Positions 21,221-32,579 of a stretch of DNA of 64,000 nucleotides are shown here, piece after piece. The notes below the pieces were generated by a model that saw only the letters and a list, made by a program, of their open reading frames with translations, had not been told where the DNA came from and made no database searches. The stretch lies in assembly GCA_021234155.1 (NCBI GenBank), contig JAJEKV010000511.1, forward strand, positions 99,897 through 163,896, in the 5' to 3' direction. Position numbers and translations under genes: made by a program. Source of the stretch: Isoetes taiwanensis. Taxonomy: Eukaryota; Streptophyta; Lycopodiopsida; Isoetales; Isoetaceae. How positions within the stretch are numbered: the first letter of the stretch is position 1; every line of letters starts with the position of its first letter.

Positions 21221-22345
21221 GTATAATGTCGAAGGTTTGAGTCCATTGGCAGAGTCAGTTCACACTCTCGGAGTGGGAGAGTTGCCCGTCCGTGGCCAGG
21301 GTCCTTTGGGAGAGGACCTTTGGGGCAAACTGCTTCCGGAAGGTTTTAAGGGTCCTTCTTCTGGCATCAACACCTTCCCTCTACGTGATGAATTGTGCAA
21401 GATCCTGGTCGAATCTGACTAGGATATGGCCTCTGAAACATAAACCATGTGTTTTGCTAGGTTATTGAAGGGTTTACGTTATGAAGGTCGAGTTTTAGTC
21501 GGTTGCACTGGGGACATGGTCGAGAAGCTACAATTGAAAACGAAAAGCAATACGAGCTGACGGAATGGGGTTTGGATTTATCTTCCTCCCAGTGTGGCAA
21601 TTAGAAGTCAAGAGCACGTTTTGCAGTAGCAAAATTGTTTGGGATCATTTGGGATGGCCAATAGATCCAAACTCTGTTATTTTAGTTGCCACGGCTCCGC
21701 ATGCATGTTTATAAAAGGTGCACCAAGTTATCCAAGAAAACAACCATGTTTTGGCCTCCAAAATGTAAACCCTGTGTGTTGCTAGGTTATTGTAGGGTTT
21801 ACGTTTCGGAGGCCAAAACGTGGTCTTTTTCTTGGATAACTAGGTGCATCTTTTCTAAATATGTATGCGGAGCCATGGCAACTGAAATAACAGAGTTTGG
21901 TTCTATTAGCCATCCCGAAGAATCCCAAAAAAATTTGCTACTGCGAAACGTGCTCTTGACTTATAATTGTCACACTGGGAGGAGGATAAATCCAAAACCC
22001 ATTCCGTCAGTTCCTATTGCTTTGTGTTTTCAATTGTAGCTTCTCGACTATGTCCCAAGTGTAACCGACTAAAACTCGACCTCCATAATGTAAACACTTC
22101 AATAACCTAGCAACACACAGGGTTTATGTTTCGGAGGCCATATCCTAGTCAGATTCGACCACGATCTTGCACAATGTCATCACGTAGAGGGAAGGTGTTG
22201 ATGCCAGAAGACGGATCCTTAAAACCTTCCGGAAGCAGTTCGCCCCAAAGGTCCTCTCCCGAAGGACCCTGGCCACGGACGGGCAACTCTCCCACTCCGG
22301 AAGTGTGAACTGACTCTGCCAATGGACTCAAACCTTCGACATTAC
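21221..22345. repeat. Near-continuous 1.1-kb palindrome
   Basis: The left arm from GTATAATGTCGAAGG (21221) is matched in reverse complement by the right arm ending CCTTCGACATTACAC (about 22347). Pairing continues to the centre, where GGCCTCC.AAA.GTAAACCCT (about 21755) meets AGGGTTTACGTTTCGGAGGC (about 21805) around a loop of roughly 20 bases. The arms are about 550 bp with scattered mismatches. Transcribed across, it would form a long hairpin RNA. Confidence 0.85.
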
Positions 22346-23104
22346 ACTCAGGACCAAGTTTCGTGGGCAGAAGACCACCCCTTCTCCAAGAAGTGCCAAA
22401 GTAGCTCATATCCAACACGTTCGTAGTCAATTGGCCTAAGAGGTGGCTGCAGAATACTGCCATGTAGAGGGTTCGTGTTTCTTTGTTTGCTAAAAATGAC
22501 CGTGTAATTTGGACTCTAGGGTAATTTCACCACTCCGAACGACATGGCAAAACCGAATCTCCATTCCGGAGCCTTTGTGTTACCCGAACGACAAAACACT
22601 TGGGTTTCTACACGGTGGACTGCAGGACGCTTCGCGGTTTGATAAGTTCTCCCGGACCGATCTTGGATTTTTTTAAACCTGCTCGAAGCAGGTTACTTGA
22701 ACGGAGGATTCAACGGTCGAATGGGGAAACCGAGTTCTGGGAGGGGGGGTATCAGCATTCGCTCTCCCGGAGGGGCGCTGGCAGGAAAGGCTGCCTCGAC
22801 AACCTTTTTGAGATCCATCTCCTAGGGTCTGGCCTCTCCCCTCTGGTGAGGAAGCCGCACAAAATCCTGGTCTGATTCGATTTGGGGAAGGGTGTCAACG
22901 TAAGATCCCTCCGTCTATTCTATCCCTTGCCAAACTCCTCTACCAAAAATTTTAAAGGTTATCATATTTCTTGCATAAGGTCCTAGTCATCATGTCCACC
23001 TCACCACCATCCAACCATGTCACCACCATCTAGTCATGTCACCCAAATTTTGCCAACATCACCCAATGAAAAGACCAAAGATGGACATCTTTTTATTTTT
23101 GGCC
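22346..23104. other. Repeat-family extension, no gene
   Basis: The first ~500 bases are the rest of the block shared with 20165-20580 (GTTTGATAAGTTCTCCCGGA in both). The rest is unassigned, with a small CCACCATC..TCATGTCACC repeat at 22990-23045. Confidence 0.6.
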
Positions 23105-25690
23105 TAGTCAAAACTTGGCCTTGCTTACTTGGCATGGCATGTCACCACTTGGAGTGCCTAAGTGGCATGCTTGAGCCTCCTTGGCATGTTGGAGCCTAGG
23201 TGTCATGTTGGAGCCCGCGTGACATGTTGGAGCCCACGCGGCATGTTGGAATCGACGTGGCATGTTTGAGCTACCTTGGCATGTAGGAGCCTAGGTGGCA
23301 TATTGGAGCCCACGTGACATGTCAGAGCCAGCTTGGCATGTTTGTGCCTAGGTGGCATATTCGAGCCACCTTGGCATGTTGGAGCCTAGGTGGCATGTTG
23401 GAGCCCGCGTGGCATGTTTGAGCCACCTTCGCATGTTTGAGTCGAGTGGCATGTTTGAGCCACCTTGGCATGTTGGAGCCTGGGTGGCATGTTGGAGCCC
23501 ATATGTCATAATTGAGCCACCTTGGCATGTTAGGGCCTAGGTGGTATGTTTGAGCCACCTTGGCATGTTGGAGCCTAGGTGGCATAGCATGTTGGAGCCT
23601 AGATGGCGTGGCATGTTTGAGCCACCTTGGCATGTTGGAGCCTAGGTGGCATGTTGGAGCCCGCATGGCATGTTTGAGCCACCTTGGCATGTTTGCGCCG
23701 AGTGGCATGTTTGAGCCACCTTGGCATGTTGGAGCCTAGGTGGCATGTTGGGAGCCCATGTGGCATGTTTGAGCCACCTTGGCATGTTGGAGCCTAGGTG
23801 GCATGTTGGAGCCCACATGACATGTTTGAACCACCTTGGCATGTTTGAGCCACCTTGGCATGTTTGAGCCTAGGTGGCATGTTGGTGCCTAGGTGGCATG
23901 CTTGAGCCACCTTGGCATGTTGGAGTCTAGGTGGCATGTTGGAGCCCATATGTCATGTTTGAGCCACCTTGGCATGTTAGGGCCTAGGTGGTATGTTTGA
24001 GCGACCTTGGCATGTTGGAGCCTAGGTGGCATGTTTGGAGCCCACATGGCATGTTTGGGCCACCTTGGCATGTTAGGGCCTAGGTGGTATGTTTGAGCCA
24101 CCTTGGCATGTTGGAGCCTAGGTGGCATGTTGGCGCCTGCGTGACATGTTTGAGCCTAGTGGCATGTTTGAGCCACCTTGGCATGTTGGAGCCTAGGTGG
24201 CATGTTGAGAGCCCACGTGGCATGTTTGAGCCACCTTGGCATGTTTGAGCATGTTGGAGCCTAGGGGGCATGTTGGAGCCTAGGTGGCATGTTTGAGCCA
24301 CCTTGGCATGTTTGAGCCACCTTGGCAAGTTCGAGCATAGGTGGCATGTTGGAGCCCACGTGGCATGTTTGAGCACGTTGGAGCCTAGGTTGGAGTCATT
24401 TTGTCATGTTGGAGCCTAGGTGGCATGTTGGAGCCACCTTGGCATGTTTGAGCCTAGGTGGCATGTTAGAGCCACCTTGGCATGTTGGAGCCCACGTGGC
24501 ATGTTGGAGCCCACGTGGCATGTTTGAGCCACCTTGGCATGTCGGAGCCTAGGTGGCATGTTGAAGCCCATGTGGCATGTTTGAGCCACCTTGTCATGTT
24601 GGAGCCTAGGTGGCATGTTTGAGCCACCTTGGTATGTTGGAGCCTAGGTGGCATGTGGGAGCCCGCGTGGCATGTTTGAGCCACCTTGGCATGTTTGCGC
24701 CGAGTGGCATGTTTGAGCCACCTTGGCATGTTGGAGCCTAGGTGGCATGTTGGAGCCCACATGACATGTTTGAACCACCTTGGCATGTTTGAGCCACCTT
24801 GGCATGTTTGAGCCTAGGTGGCATGTTGGTGCCTAGGTGGCATGCTTGAGCCACCTTGGCATGTTGGAGTCTAGGTGGCATGTTGGAGCCCATATGTCAT
24901 GTTTGAGCCACCTTGGCATGTTAGGGCCTAGGTGGTATGTTTGAGCGACCTTGGCATGTTGGAGCCTAGGTGGCATGTTTGGAGCCCACATGGCATGTTT
25001 GGGCCACCTTGGCATGTTAGGGCCTAGGTGGTATGTTTGAGCCACCTTGGCATGTTGGAGCCTAGATGGCATGTTGGCGCCTGCGTGACATATTTGAGCC
25101 TAGTGGCATGTTTGAGCCACCTTGGCATGTTGGAGCCTAGGTGGCATGTTGAGAGCCCACGTGGCATGTTTGGGCCACCTTGGCATGTTTGAGCATGTTG
25201 GAGCCTAGGGGGCATGTTGGAGCCTAGGTGGCATGTTTGAGCCACCTTGGCAAGTTCGAGCATAGGTGGCATGTTGGAGCCCACGTGGCATGTTTGAGCA
25301 CGTTGGAGCCTAGGTTGGAGTCATTTTGTCATGTTGGAGCCTAGGTGGCATGTTGGAGCCACCTTGGCATGTTTGAGCCTAGGTGGCATGTTAGAGCCAC
25401 CTTGGCATATTGGAGCCCACGTGGCATGTTGGAACGCACGTGGCATGTTTGAGCCACCTTGGCATGTTTGAGCCAACTCGGCATATTTAAGCCTAGGTGA
25501 CATGTTGTGAGCCACTTTGGCATGTTGGAGCCTAGGTGGCGTGGTGGAGCCCACGTGGCATGTTTGCGCCGCGTTGGCATATTGGAGCCTGCATGGCATG
25601 TTAGAGCCCGCGTGGCATTGGAGCCACCTTGGCATGTTGGAGCTACCTTTGTGGCATGTTTGAGCACATTGTGTATGTTTGAGCCACCTA
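23105..25690. repeat. GGCATGTTTGAGCC satellite, block 2, with 944-bp higher-order repeat
   Basis: Same 19/38-bp units as block 1, about 130 half-units. Superimposed is a higher-order repeat: the stretch around GTTGGTGCCTAGGTGGCATG at 23882 recurs with its neighbours at about 24826. The segments 23690-24420 and 24690-25350 match almost base for base. Confidence 0.95.
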
Positions 25691-25763
25691 TGTTTGAGCT
25701 GACTGGGACCTGAGATCATGTGCATATGCTCAAAAAATGGATTTGAGGCATAAAAAAGCAAAA

Positions 25764-25926
<163 letters not shown>

Positions 25927-26179
25927 TCTGATAGACTTGTTGGTTCCCATGGATGTTATAGTTAAATTCAGTTCAATTCAATTTTGGGATCTTCATAATG
26001 CCTTTGCATTCTAGTTTTCTATAAGCATGAGGGGTAAAGGGACAATAGATGAGATATTGCATTTTTGCGTGGTCCCGCACCCCCTCAAAAATACAAATCA
26101 AATTCTTGATGGTTTTGTTATGCAAAAATAGGTGTTAAGTAATTGTTGAAGTAACTTGTCTTACATGGAATACTAGTAT

Positions 26180-26551
26180 AAGGACATGTGATCGCACGCC
26201 GCAACACATGTAGAAGAAATCAAGTACTCTGGCCCTACCACTATAAAGACCCGTGATATGGAAGGATAGGGCATGTAGAGAATCAAGTATTCTTTCCTAC
26301 TTCTATAAAGACATGTGACAATAGAAGTATTACACATGTCGTAATTCATGTATTCTTTTCTACAATGCCTTAGCAAATAAAGTACTCTGTCCTACTACTA
26401 TAAAGACATGTGAATGGAAGTATAGGACATGTAGAGAATCAAATATTCTTTCCTACATCTATAAAGACATGTGACAATAGAATTATTAGACATGTAGAAA
26501 TTCAAGTATTCTTTCCTACAGTCGATTATATTATAAAATGACATGTCACAA
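26180..26551. repeat. About 120-bp imperfect tandem repeat (TATAAAGACATGTG)
   Basis: CTATAAAGACATGTGA(CAATAG) recurs near 26310, 26397 and 26458, with related starts near 26180 and 26240. Each is followed by ACATGTAGA.AATCAAGTATTC. The array is interrupted by Helitron D at 26551/26552 and resumes at 30013 (TAGAAG...). Confidence 0.7.
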
Positions 26552-26739
26552 TCTATTATTATAAAACCGTGGCGTCAGTCTGTGCGCCTGATCGACGGCC
26601 GAGATCGCGCCAATGTCCCTGCCCCCTGCCCGACGGTCCAGATTTGTTTTTTTATGGTTGTGCCCCCATCAAACGGCCTAGATTGTGCCACGTAGCGTAA
26701 TTTGAACCACTTTTTATAATATAGGGAAAAAATGAAAGG

Positions 26740-28930
26740 GTGCAAAATTATTTTTTCCCGTGGCTTTTCGTCACTACTAGCAGAAAGCTCGGAAAGGAAA
26801 CTAGGGGCCCCAATATTTCATCTCTGTTTCAATTGAGCCGGAAGAATTCTCCCTTCGACTCAAATGGACCCGATCTGCAATAACGAAGGAGTTTTCCCGC
26901 TTTTTGCTTCCGCAACGAGCAGAAGAGAAGAGACGACTTTCCGGCCATGGCAGATTGGCATAGAACTCCTGCCTGGCGACTGGCGAAACTCCTTCTGCTT
27001 GGTAATGGTGGCCCAGGTTCCTCCAGTTGGTGGCTCCAGCTTCTACCTAGGTCTTGGGTTCGTCTCCGGTGAAGAGAAGGGCCAAGATTTATCGTAGGTT
27101 TCGTTTCTTGCAGATTAAGTCGTTGCCTCATTCCATTTACAGCAAGCTTCAGACTATGGTGATTTATGAAACATGCTGAAGGCATTGGGTTGAATGCGGC
27201 AAGGACGTGGGCCTTCAAAGATGGAGGCTACAATGCTACGAAGAGCTGCCTGGGAGTCTACGATGAACGAGTCATGCATGTCTGTTTTCTGCATCCAGAA
27301 ACAAAAAGGAGTAACAGGTTTGCACTTTCGGAATATTTACTAACTTAGGTAACTGGATTTGATGTTGTACAGGGCTTGGATTTCGTGGTTTATAAAGCTT
27401 CCAACAATGGCATCAAGCTCATCCTTATCTTTGTTATCAATTACGGCAACCTGGGTGGCAGATCTGAGTGGCAAGTATGCAGCGTTCCTTTGGATTTGAT
27501 TTTTTGTGCATCTCTTAATGTGGATATATTTATGCTGCCCAACATCGGAATTGCCATAGCTGGCGTTAAACCTCAATTTTTGCTATGATTTTGTATTGTT
27601 CTTTTGGTTCTAGATTGAACTCTGTTTATCTCATTCTAAGTTAAATGCTTTTGACCAGATAACTTATGCATATGTAAAATAGGGTCTGCTTGCATTAACT
27701 TATGCATATGTAAAATGTAGGGTCTGCTTGCATTAATTTAATTTGTTTCTGCAGCAAGAGAAAATGAGATCTAGAAGGAAGCCAGATTAAATTCTAGGTT
27801 CTATGGAATCTTTAACATACAGGATGTTATTCTCCAGCCTCATGGGATCTTGCAGATGCAGAGGAACTACCACCAGCATGGAATTTTATTTATTTTCTAG
27901 AAGCCCAATGGTATTTCTCTATAAGACGGATTTTAAATTACATTTTTAAGATTCATTTTTAGAGTGTAGAGTCTTTGCATTATAACACATTGTTGATGCT
28001 GAAATTGTATTTGGAAAGCGTTCTTCACATCATACAAGTTTTCTATTTTGGTTTAATAATATGCTTTTCATATTCATGTTACTTTCATTAGGTTTTACAA
28101 TTAGTGTGAATGGATCGAGATGTCTGATTTGTCTGTTTATTATATGAGTGGTGTTCTGATCAATCCTGCTTATACAGGAGATCACACGGACAGCATGTTG
28201 TGGTGTTTGGAAGAAGATGCCCAGCATTTTAGCATGTACAAAGGTGATCCCAAGGATCTCAGTGATATCAATCCAAGTTCGAGACAAATATAACCTTTTC
28301 TGCAGAAAGCACATTCTCCGAGGATGATGTATCAGCTCATTTCAGGTAATAATTCTTTTGTAGGAAAACGCAAATGGAAGCCAGTATTACCAAGTCAACA
28401 GGCCTAAGGGACTAGGTTAGGGTGCTGTTCAGATTATACTACTGTATATTTGCTTGATAGATTAGGCCAATCAATAAATAATCTATAAATCATCTGGATT
28501 CTACTTTCAAAGTGTTCTTCCTTAAGGTTTCCACAAACATCATTATCCAGCATAGCTTTGAAATCTAAGCAACAATTGGGTTAGTTGTACGGTTGTATTT
28601 GAAAAGGAACACCACTGATTTTCCATTTCAAAGTCATTTGCATGGCCTTTATGTTTCTTTAGGATATGTTTGATTGGCATAGTGGAAAAATAATTTACCA
28701 TTTTGTTGACAGTGCATATGGTCCCGTTCAAGATGTCAGAATCCCATGTCAACAGAAACGAATATTCGATTTTGTAACTTTTCGGCATAACAGTCCGGAT
28801 TATTCTTTATGAGAAAATCCCCATTTTATTTGTGGAGCACGTATTTTAGTGAAGCCATATCGAGAAAAGGGCAAACCGCATAAAAAGTGGCTTTCATTAT
28901 TTTCCTTATGCGGCTTTTGTATTCAGTTCA
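26740..28930. other. Helitron D cargo without recognised genes
   Basis: Open frames at 26829-27218 (minus) and 26864-27097 (plus) overlap in antisense and have no known motif. TAACTTATGCATATGTAAAA is directly repeated at 27659 and 27700. The cargo may derive from captured gene introns, but no source is identified. Confidence 0.4.
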
Positions 28931-28949
28931 TCTGATTTTGCTCATCAGG

Positions 28950-29205
28950 AAACTATTTCACAAGCTGAACCATCATGATGTTATTTCTTGGCATGCCGTG
29001 ATCACAGCATATGCCAAGAGTGGCCATGGGCAGGAATCCCTGCAACTTTCCCATGCAATGTGGATGTATGGAATGCACAATCAATGTATGACAAGCTGAA
29101 CCATCATGATGTTATTTCTTGGCATGATGTGATCACAGCGTATGTCGAGAGTGGGCATGCACAGGAATCCCTGCAACTTTCCCATGCAATGCTCACACAG
29201 ATGTT
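28950..29205 (+). pseudogene. Captured PPR-protein fragment (two tandem copies)
   Basis: Two near-identical stretches (about 28966-29063 and 29095-29193) each read KLNHHDVISWH.VITAY..S, followed by G(H)(G/A)QESLQL. This is the 'HDVISW..mI..Y...G...eaL.Lf..M' core of PLS-type pentatricopeptide repeats, proteins that bind organellar RNA in plants. The second copy arose by a local 130-bp duplication. The phenylalanine usually after 'LQL' is replaced by Ser, and the frame is lost on both sides, so only about one and a half motifs survive. It lies inside Helitron D, consistent with gene capture. Confidence 0.75.
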
Positions 29206-29984
29206 ATTTCTTGGATGGAATGGACATGAAATCCCTGCACCATTTCTGCATCTTGGTGCATCTTTATTCCTTTGACTCAACTGAACTTATACATGCATTC
29301 TCTATAGTTCAAAATGCTCAAAATGTCTAGATACATCTCAAAAAGGATCATGGAACAGACAAGAAGACAAACATGCTATATACTATTTCAAACTTAGCTG
29401 CACATAGAACGTTCAGTTAATTTTTCTGATTACATGTTAAAATCTATAAGGTTGAACCCACTATTTAACATGTAACATTTGGTAACTCAATGTCGCTTAT
29501 TCTCATATCCTAAGAAATTAGGTGCAACAATGTTATACTTTCTAAGTTCATGTTGTTACATCTTACAAGTTCCAACTAGCCCATTGATCCTAGACCTTTA
29601 GAACACAACTAAGATCCTTATAATACATCGACTTATGCACTGCAGTTGTCCAACTCCACTACTCAAAGATAAAATATCTAATCTAAAACCATATGGGTTC
29701 CTCGATTGAAATCATTTCGAATCCATAGATACGCAATGAGAATTTTCTACTTGAAATACATTTGAGAGCCCAATACATGTATAAATTCATAATTCTTCAT
29801 AGACCCAACAAGTAACTGCATTTTAATTAAGTTACAAGACAAACAATCAAATATTCATTAGGACCAGCAACCTCCCACCAATCACAATTTCAGTACCGAT
29901 GTACTGCATTTTGAACATAGGAAGCTGCTCAAACAACCACTAATGTTTCTCATGCTTGAACTACCTTGGTATAATCACACAGAA

Positions 29985-30012
29985 AGCCCACCAACGGTGG
30001 GCAATTTTCTAG
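29985..30012 (+). other. Helitron D 3' terminal hairpin and CTAG
   Basis: GCCCACCAACGGTGGGC forms a perfect 7-bp stem with an AAC loop, then AATTTT, then CTAG at 30009-30012. Confidence 0.85.
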
Positions 30013-30025
30013 TAGAAGAAACTAC

Positions 30026-30565
30026 AAAACAACTGTGGATGTTTTAGTCCACTGAAAAAAGAACACCATTATCGAATAAAACCATACCTCCACAAATCCA
30101 CATGTAGGATTCTTTGAAAACAGGACATGTAGACCTACCAAAACTGATGTTTTCAACAGTGGACCAAAAACCGGGGTGAGTGTGACGGGAATGAAGTAGC
30201 AAGGAACAAGGATCAAGATCAAGTAGCAAGAAGCAATGAACAAGGAAGATCAAGTAGCAAGAAGATCAAGGAACAAGGAAGATCAAGGAGCAAGAAGCAA
30301 GGATCAAGATCAAGTAGCAAGGAACAAGATCAAGTAGCAAGATCAAGAGCAAGGAACAAGATCAAGTAGCAAGGAGCATGGGAATGAAGTAGCAAGGAAC
30401 AAGGATCAAGATCAAGTAGCAAGAAGCAATGAACAAGGAAGATCAAGTAGCAAGAAGATCAAGGAACAAGGAAGATCAAGTAGCAAGAAGATCAAGGAAC
30501 AAGGAAGATCAAGGAGCAAGAAGCAAGGATCAAGATCAAGTAGCAAGGTGAAAAGTGAGAAGTGA
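30026..30565. repeat. Inverted-end region of DUF7869 element copy 2 with CAAG repeats
   Basis: AAAACAACTGTGGA (30026) and CAACAGTGGACCAAAAACCG (30152) are followed by about 380 bp of units such as GATCAAGTAGCAAGAAGATC and AAGGAACAAGGAAGATCAAG. This is the reverse complement arrangement of 15960-16160. The array has an internal duplication (30190-30300 versus 30375-30540). Confidence 0.7.
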
Positions 30566-30596
30566 AAGCAAGGTAAAAGAATTTATAGCTACGAAT

Positions 30597-30720
30597 CCAA
30601 TAATGTTGAAGTATAATACCAATAATGTTGAAGTATAATACCAATAATGCTGACGTATAATACCAATAATGTTCACGTATAATACCAATAATGCTGAAGT
30701 ATTATACCAATAATTCTACA
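30597..30720. repeat. 21-22-bp tandem repeat
   Basis: CCAATAATGTTGAAGTATAATA and variants, about six copies. Confidence 0.85.
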
Positions 30721-30768
30721 ACGACTATAAAAGCAGCTCCATTCGGTGGTAGAAGTCATTCATCTCCC

Positions 30769-31008
30769 ATGGCTTATAATATTTATGAAGATCGGTTTGA
30801 GACCATTCTTTGCTCCATGAGCTACAATGATATTGTTCGGTGCATACATAAAGGTGTTAAGCTGGATTCCTACTTGCAATCCAAAGCTGATGGTCCTGAG
30901 TGTCATTGCTCTGGCCTTACTCGTGTTGTGATCCATCTTCTTTGGCTTCCTGAGCGCCATGCCTATGAGCTGAATGCGATCACGTTAGCAGGGATTGAAG
31001 ATGAGTGA
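30769..31008 (+). CDS. Hypothetical ORF beside DUF7869 copy 2
   Basis: From the Met at 30769 (MAYNIYEDRFETILCSM) the frame runs 79 codons to a TGA at 31006. It can also be extended in frame to 30691 through the tandem repeat, which makes the later start more likely. It contains a Cys/His cluster (PECHCSGLTRVVIHLLWLPE), a short potential zinc site. It faces the transposase fragment tail to tail inside the same element. Family not recognised. Confidence 0.35.
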   Translation: MAYNIYEDRFETILCSMSYNDIVRCIHKGVKLDSYLQSKADGPECHCSGLTRVVIHLLWLPERHAYELNAITLAGIEDE

Positions 31009-31223
31009 ATCATCGACTCTATAATGCCATCAATAATATGTGCATCTAAATTATATGTATGCCATCAATAATGTGTGCATCAGATGTAATGATGTGTATT
31101 AAACACCTATTAAAAGATGTAAGGATGTAGTATAAGCATAATGAAAGCTAATTGATGTATCGACTGAGTATTAATTGTCCAAAATATGCAGCTGTATTAT
31201 AGCAAAAGAAATTACATACATGA

Positions 31224-32282
31224 TTATCGAGAACATGACTGAGATTGAGATCTTTTAGCTAATGCTATGTCCCCCCACATGTCAACAATGTATTTTGGAA
31301 TCTGAACAGTCTTCGGTCTTTTGCCATTTGCATCCCATGCATAATGTATGGCATCTAACTTCTCATACCTTGATGGATCTGATGGATTGGGTCGCCAACG
31401 TTTAGTTAAGCAACCTGTATAGTCACGACCAACAGGCATCCACCATGATACATAAATGTGACCATAATTGGTAGACTCGGATCTAGGATGGCATCTTCTT
31501 ACGTAAAAGCCCAACCACGTTGGAGTTTCATAGATCTCGTGTGGGACTAAAATGAACATACCTTTCGTAACATGTGCATGAGGATCGAACTCATCCATAG
31601 GTAACACTGGACGCCCATCTGCTGGCCCACAATACGTAGGCAAAGGTCTTACAAGCACAGCGGCTTCATCGACCTGTAGAGTAAATGCAGCTTGTAGAGG
31701 TTCTTGCCTTGTACGCAACCAAAAGTTATCATTTTGAGGTCGTCCTGGAGATACATCTTCCAAACACAAAAGAATCTCGTTCCAGTAATCCATAGTTGCT
31801 TTGTAATCGTCGTTGCAAATACACTATCTTCTTGATTTTTGCGGAAGGAATTCCATAATGCTATGTACTTGCGATCTTTGTCGCCAAAGCCGGGGAGATC
31901 TTTCAATGTCTTCCTTGGAGGGATATTTTTAGGCACCCCTGTTGGTAACGTTGGCTCATCATTTTCATCCTCCTTCCACATTCTTATTCCTTTTTCTGGA
32001 ATCCACTCTTTATGGGTTGGTCGCATCTTATATTGCATAATGGGCCATTTCCCATCCATTTTAAATCGGAATAGCAATGGGTCGGTATGGCCTGTTAGAC
32101 GTTGGCCTTTATCAGGGATATATCCCTTGACAAAGCCTTTCCAATCTGGAACGGAACAGGAGACTTTGCATTGCACTTGCTAAACAAGTAAAGCAACTCA
32201 GGCAAAGTTAGAGCATCCGATGAACTCATTAACGTCGAAAAGTTCCCAAACAATGCATCAATATTGTCATGAGTATGGGTCA
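31224..32282 (-). pseudogene. DUF7869-like transposase, C-terminal part (copy 2)
   Basis: Reads from 32282 downward: LTHTHDNIDALFGNFSTLM, then VPDWKGFVKGYIPDKGQRL, then KGIRMWKEDENDEPTLP, then FWLRTRQEPLQAAFTLQ, and TPTWLGFYVRRCH to the end near 31224. Each piece aligns in order with the copy at 11483-12640 (for example VPDWKGFIEGYIPDGDDRL). At least two frame changes separate the pieces. The fragment begins exactly at the catalytic-type THDNIDA motif, so everything N-terminal is missing. Its 5' break coincides with the start of the next element (AAAAGCAC at 32283). It differs enough from copy 1 to be a separate lineage. Confidence 0.8.
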
Positions 32283-32311
32283 AAAGCACCTGTCCGGACG
32301 CTCTGCTTTTC
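32283..32311. repeat. Palindromic end motif (AAAAGCACC-GTCCGGAC-..GCTTTT)
   Basis: AAAAGCACCTGTCCGGACGC followed by TCTGCTTTT is an imperfect palindrome centred on GTCCGGAC. It marks the junction between the truncated DUF7869 copy and the following transposase gene, and may be that element's left terminus. Confidence 0.5.
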
Positions 32312-32579
32312 GTGCTTGATCTGCTGTGCTTGGGGGTGCTTGGAGAGCGGGAACACGATGATCCGTTTTTAGCCAATTGCTTCCGGATCGATGACATGGC
32401 TGCTCCGAAAATCAAATTCGGTTCCGAAAATGATCCGGGCGCGTGCTTTTTGAGATGGCGCTACTGCTTTTTTTTTTTGAATTTTTTGTATGGAATGATC
32501 ATTCAGCTTGTACCTCAAACGAATCGTTCTTTGTACATCACTTTTTTCTCAGATCGCAAAAATTCTCAGTACATCATGA

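Larger units (their letters stand above)
26552..30012 (+). mobile_element. Helitron D (non-autonomous, 3461 bp)
   Basis: The 5' end TCTATTATTATAAAACCGTG follows A26551. The 3' end has a GC-rich hairpin GCCCACC-AAC-GGTGGGC (29985-30001), then AATTTTCTAG, and T30013 follows. Terminal TC, a 3' hairpin about 7 bases before CTAG, insertion between A and T and no target duplication are the standard Helitron signature. Joining the flanks gives ACATGTCACAA|TAGAAG, which matches the neighbouring tandem unit ACATGTGACAATAGAAG at 26319 and independently supports the ends. Inside are a PPR fragment (28950-29205) and unrecognised sequence. No Rep/helicase is present, so it depended on another element. Confidence 0.85.

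Noticed and set aside
20570..25760. Long repetitive frames (LGSNMPRWLKHA-type peptides) on the minus strand
   Set aside because: They follow from the 19/38-bp satellite, change frame between blocks, and have no start or splice context.
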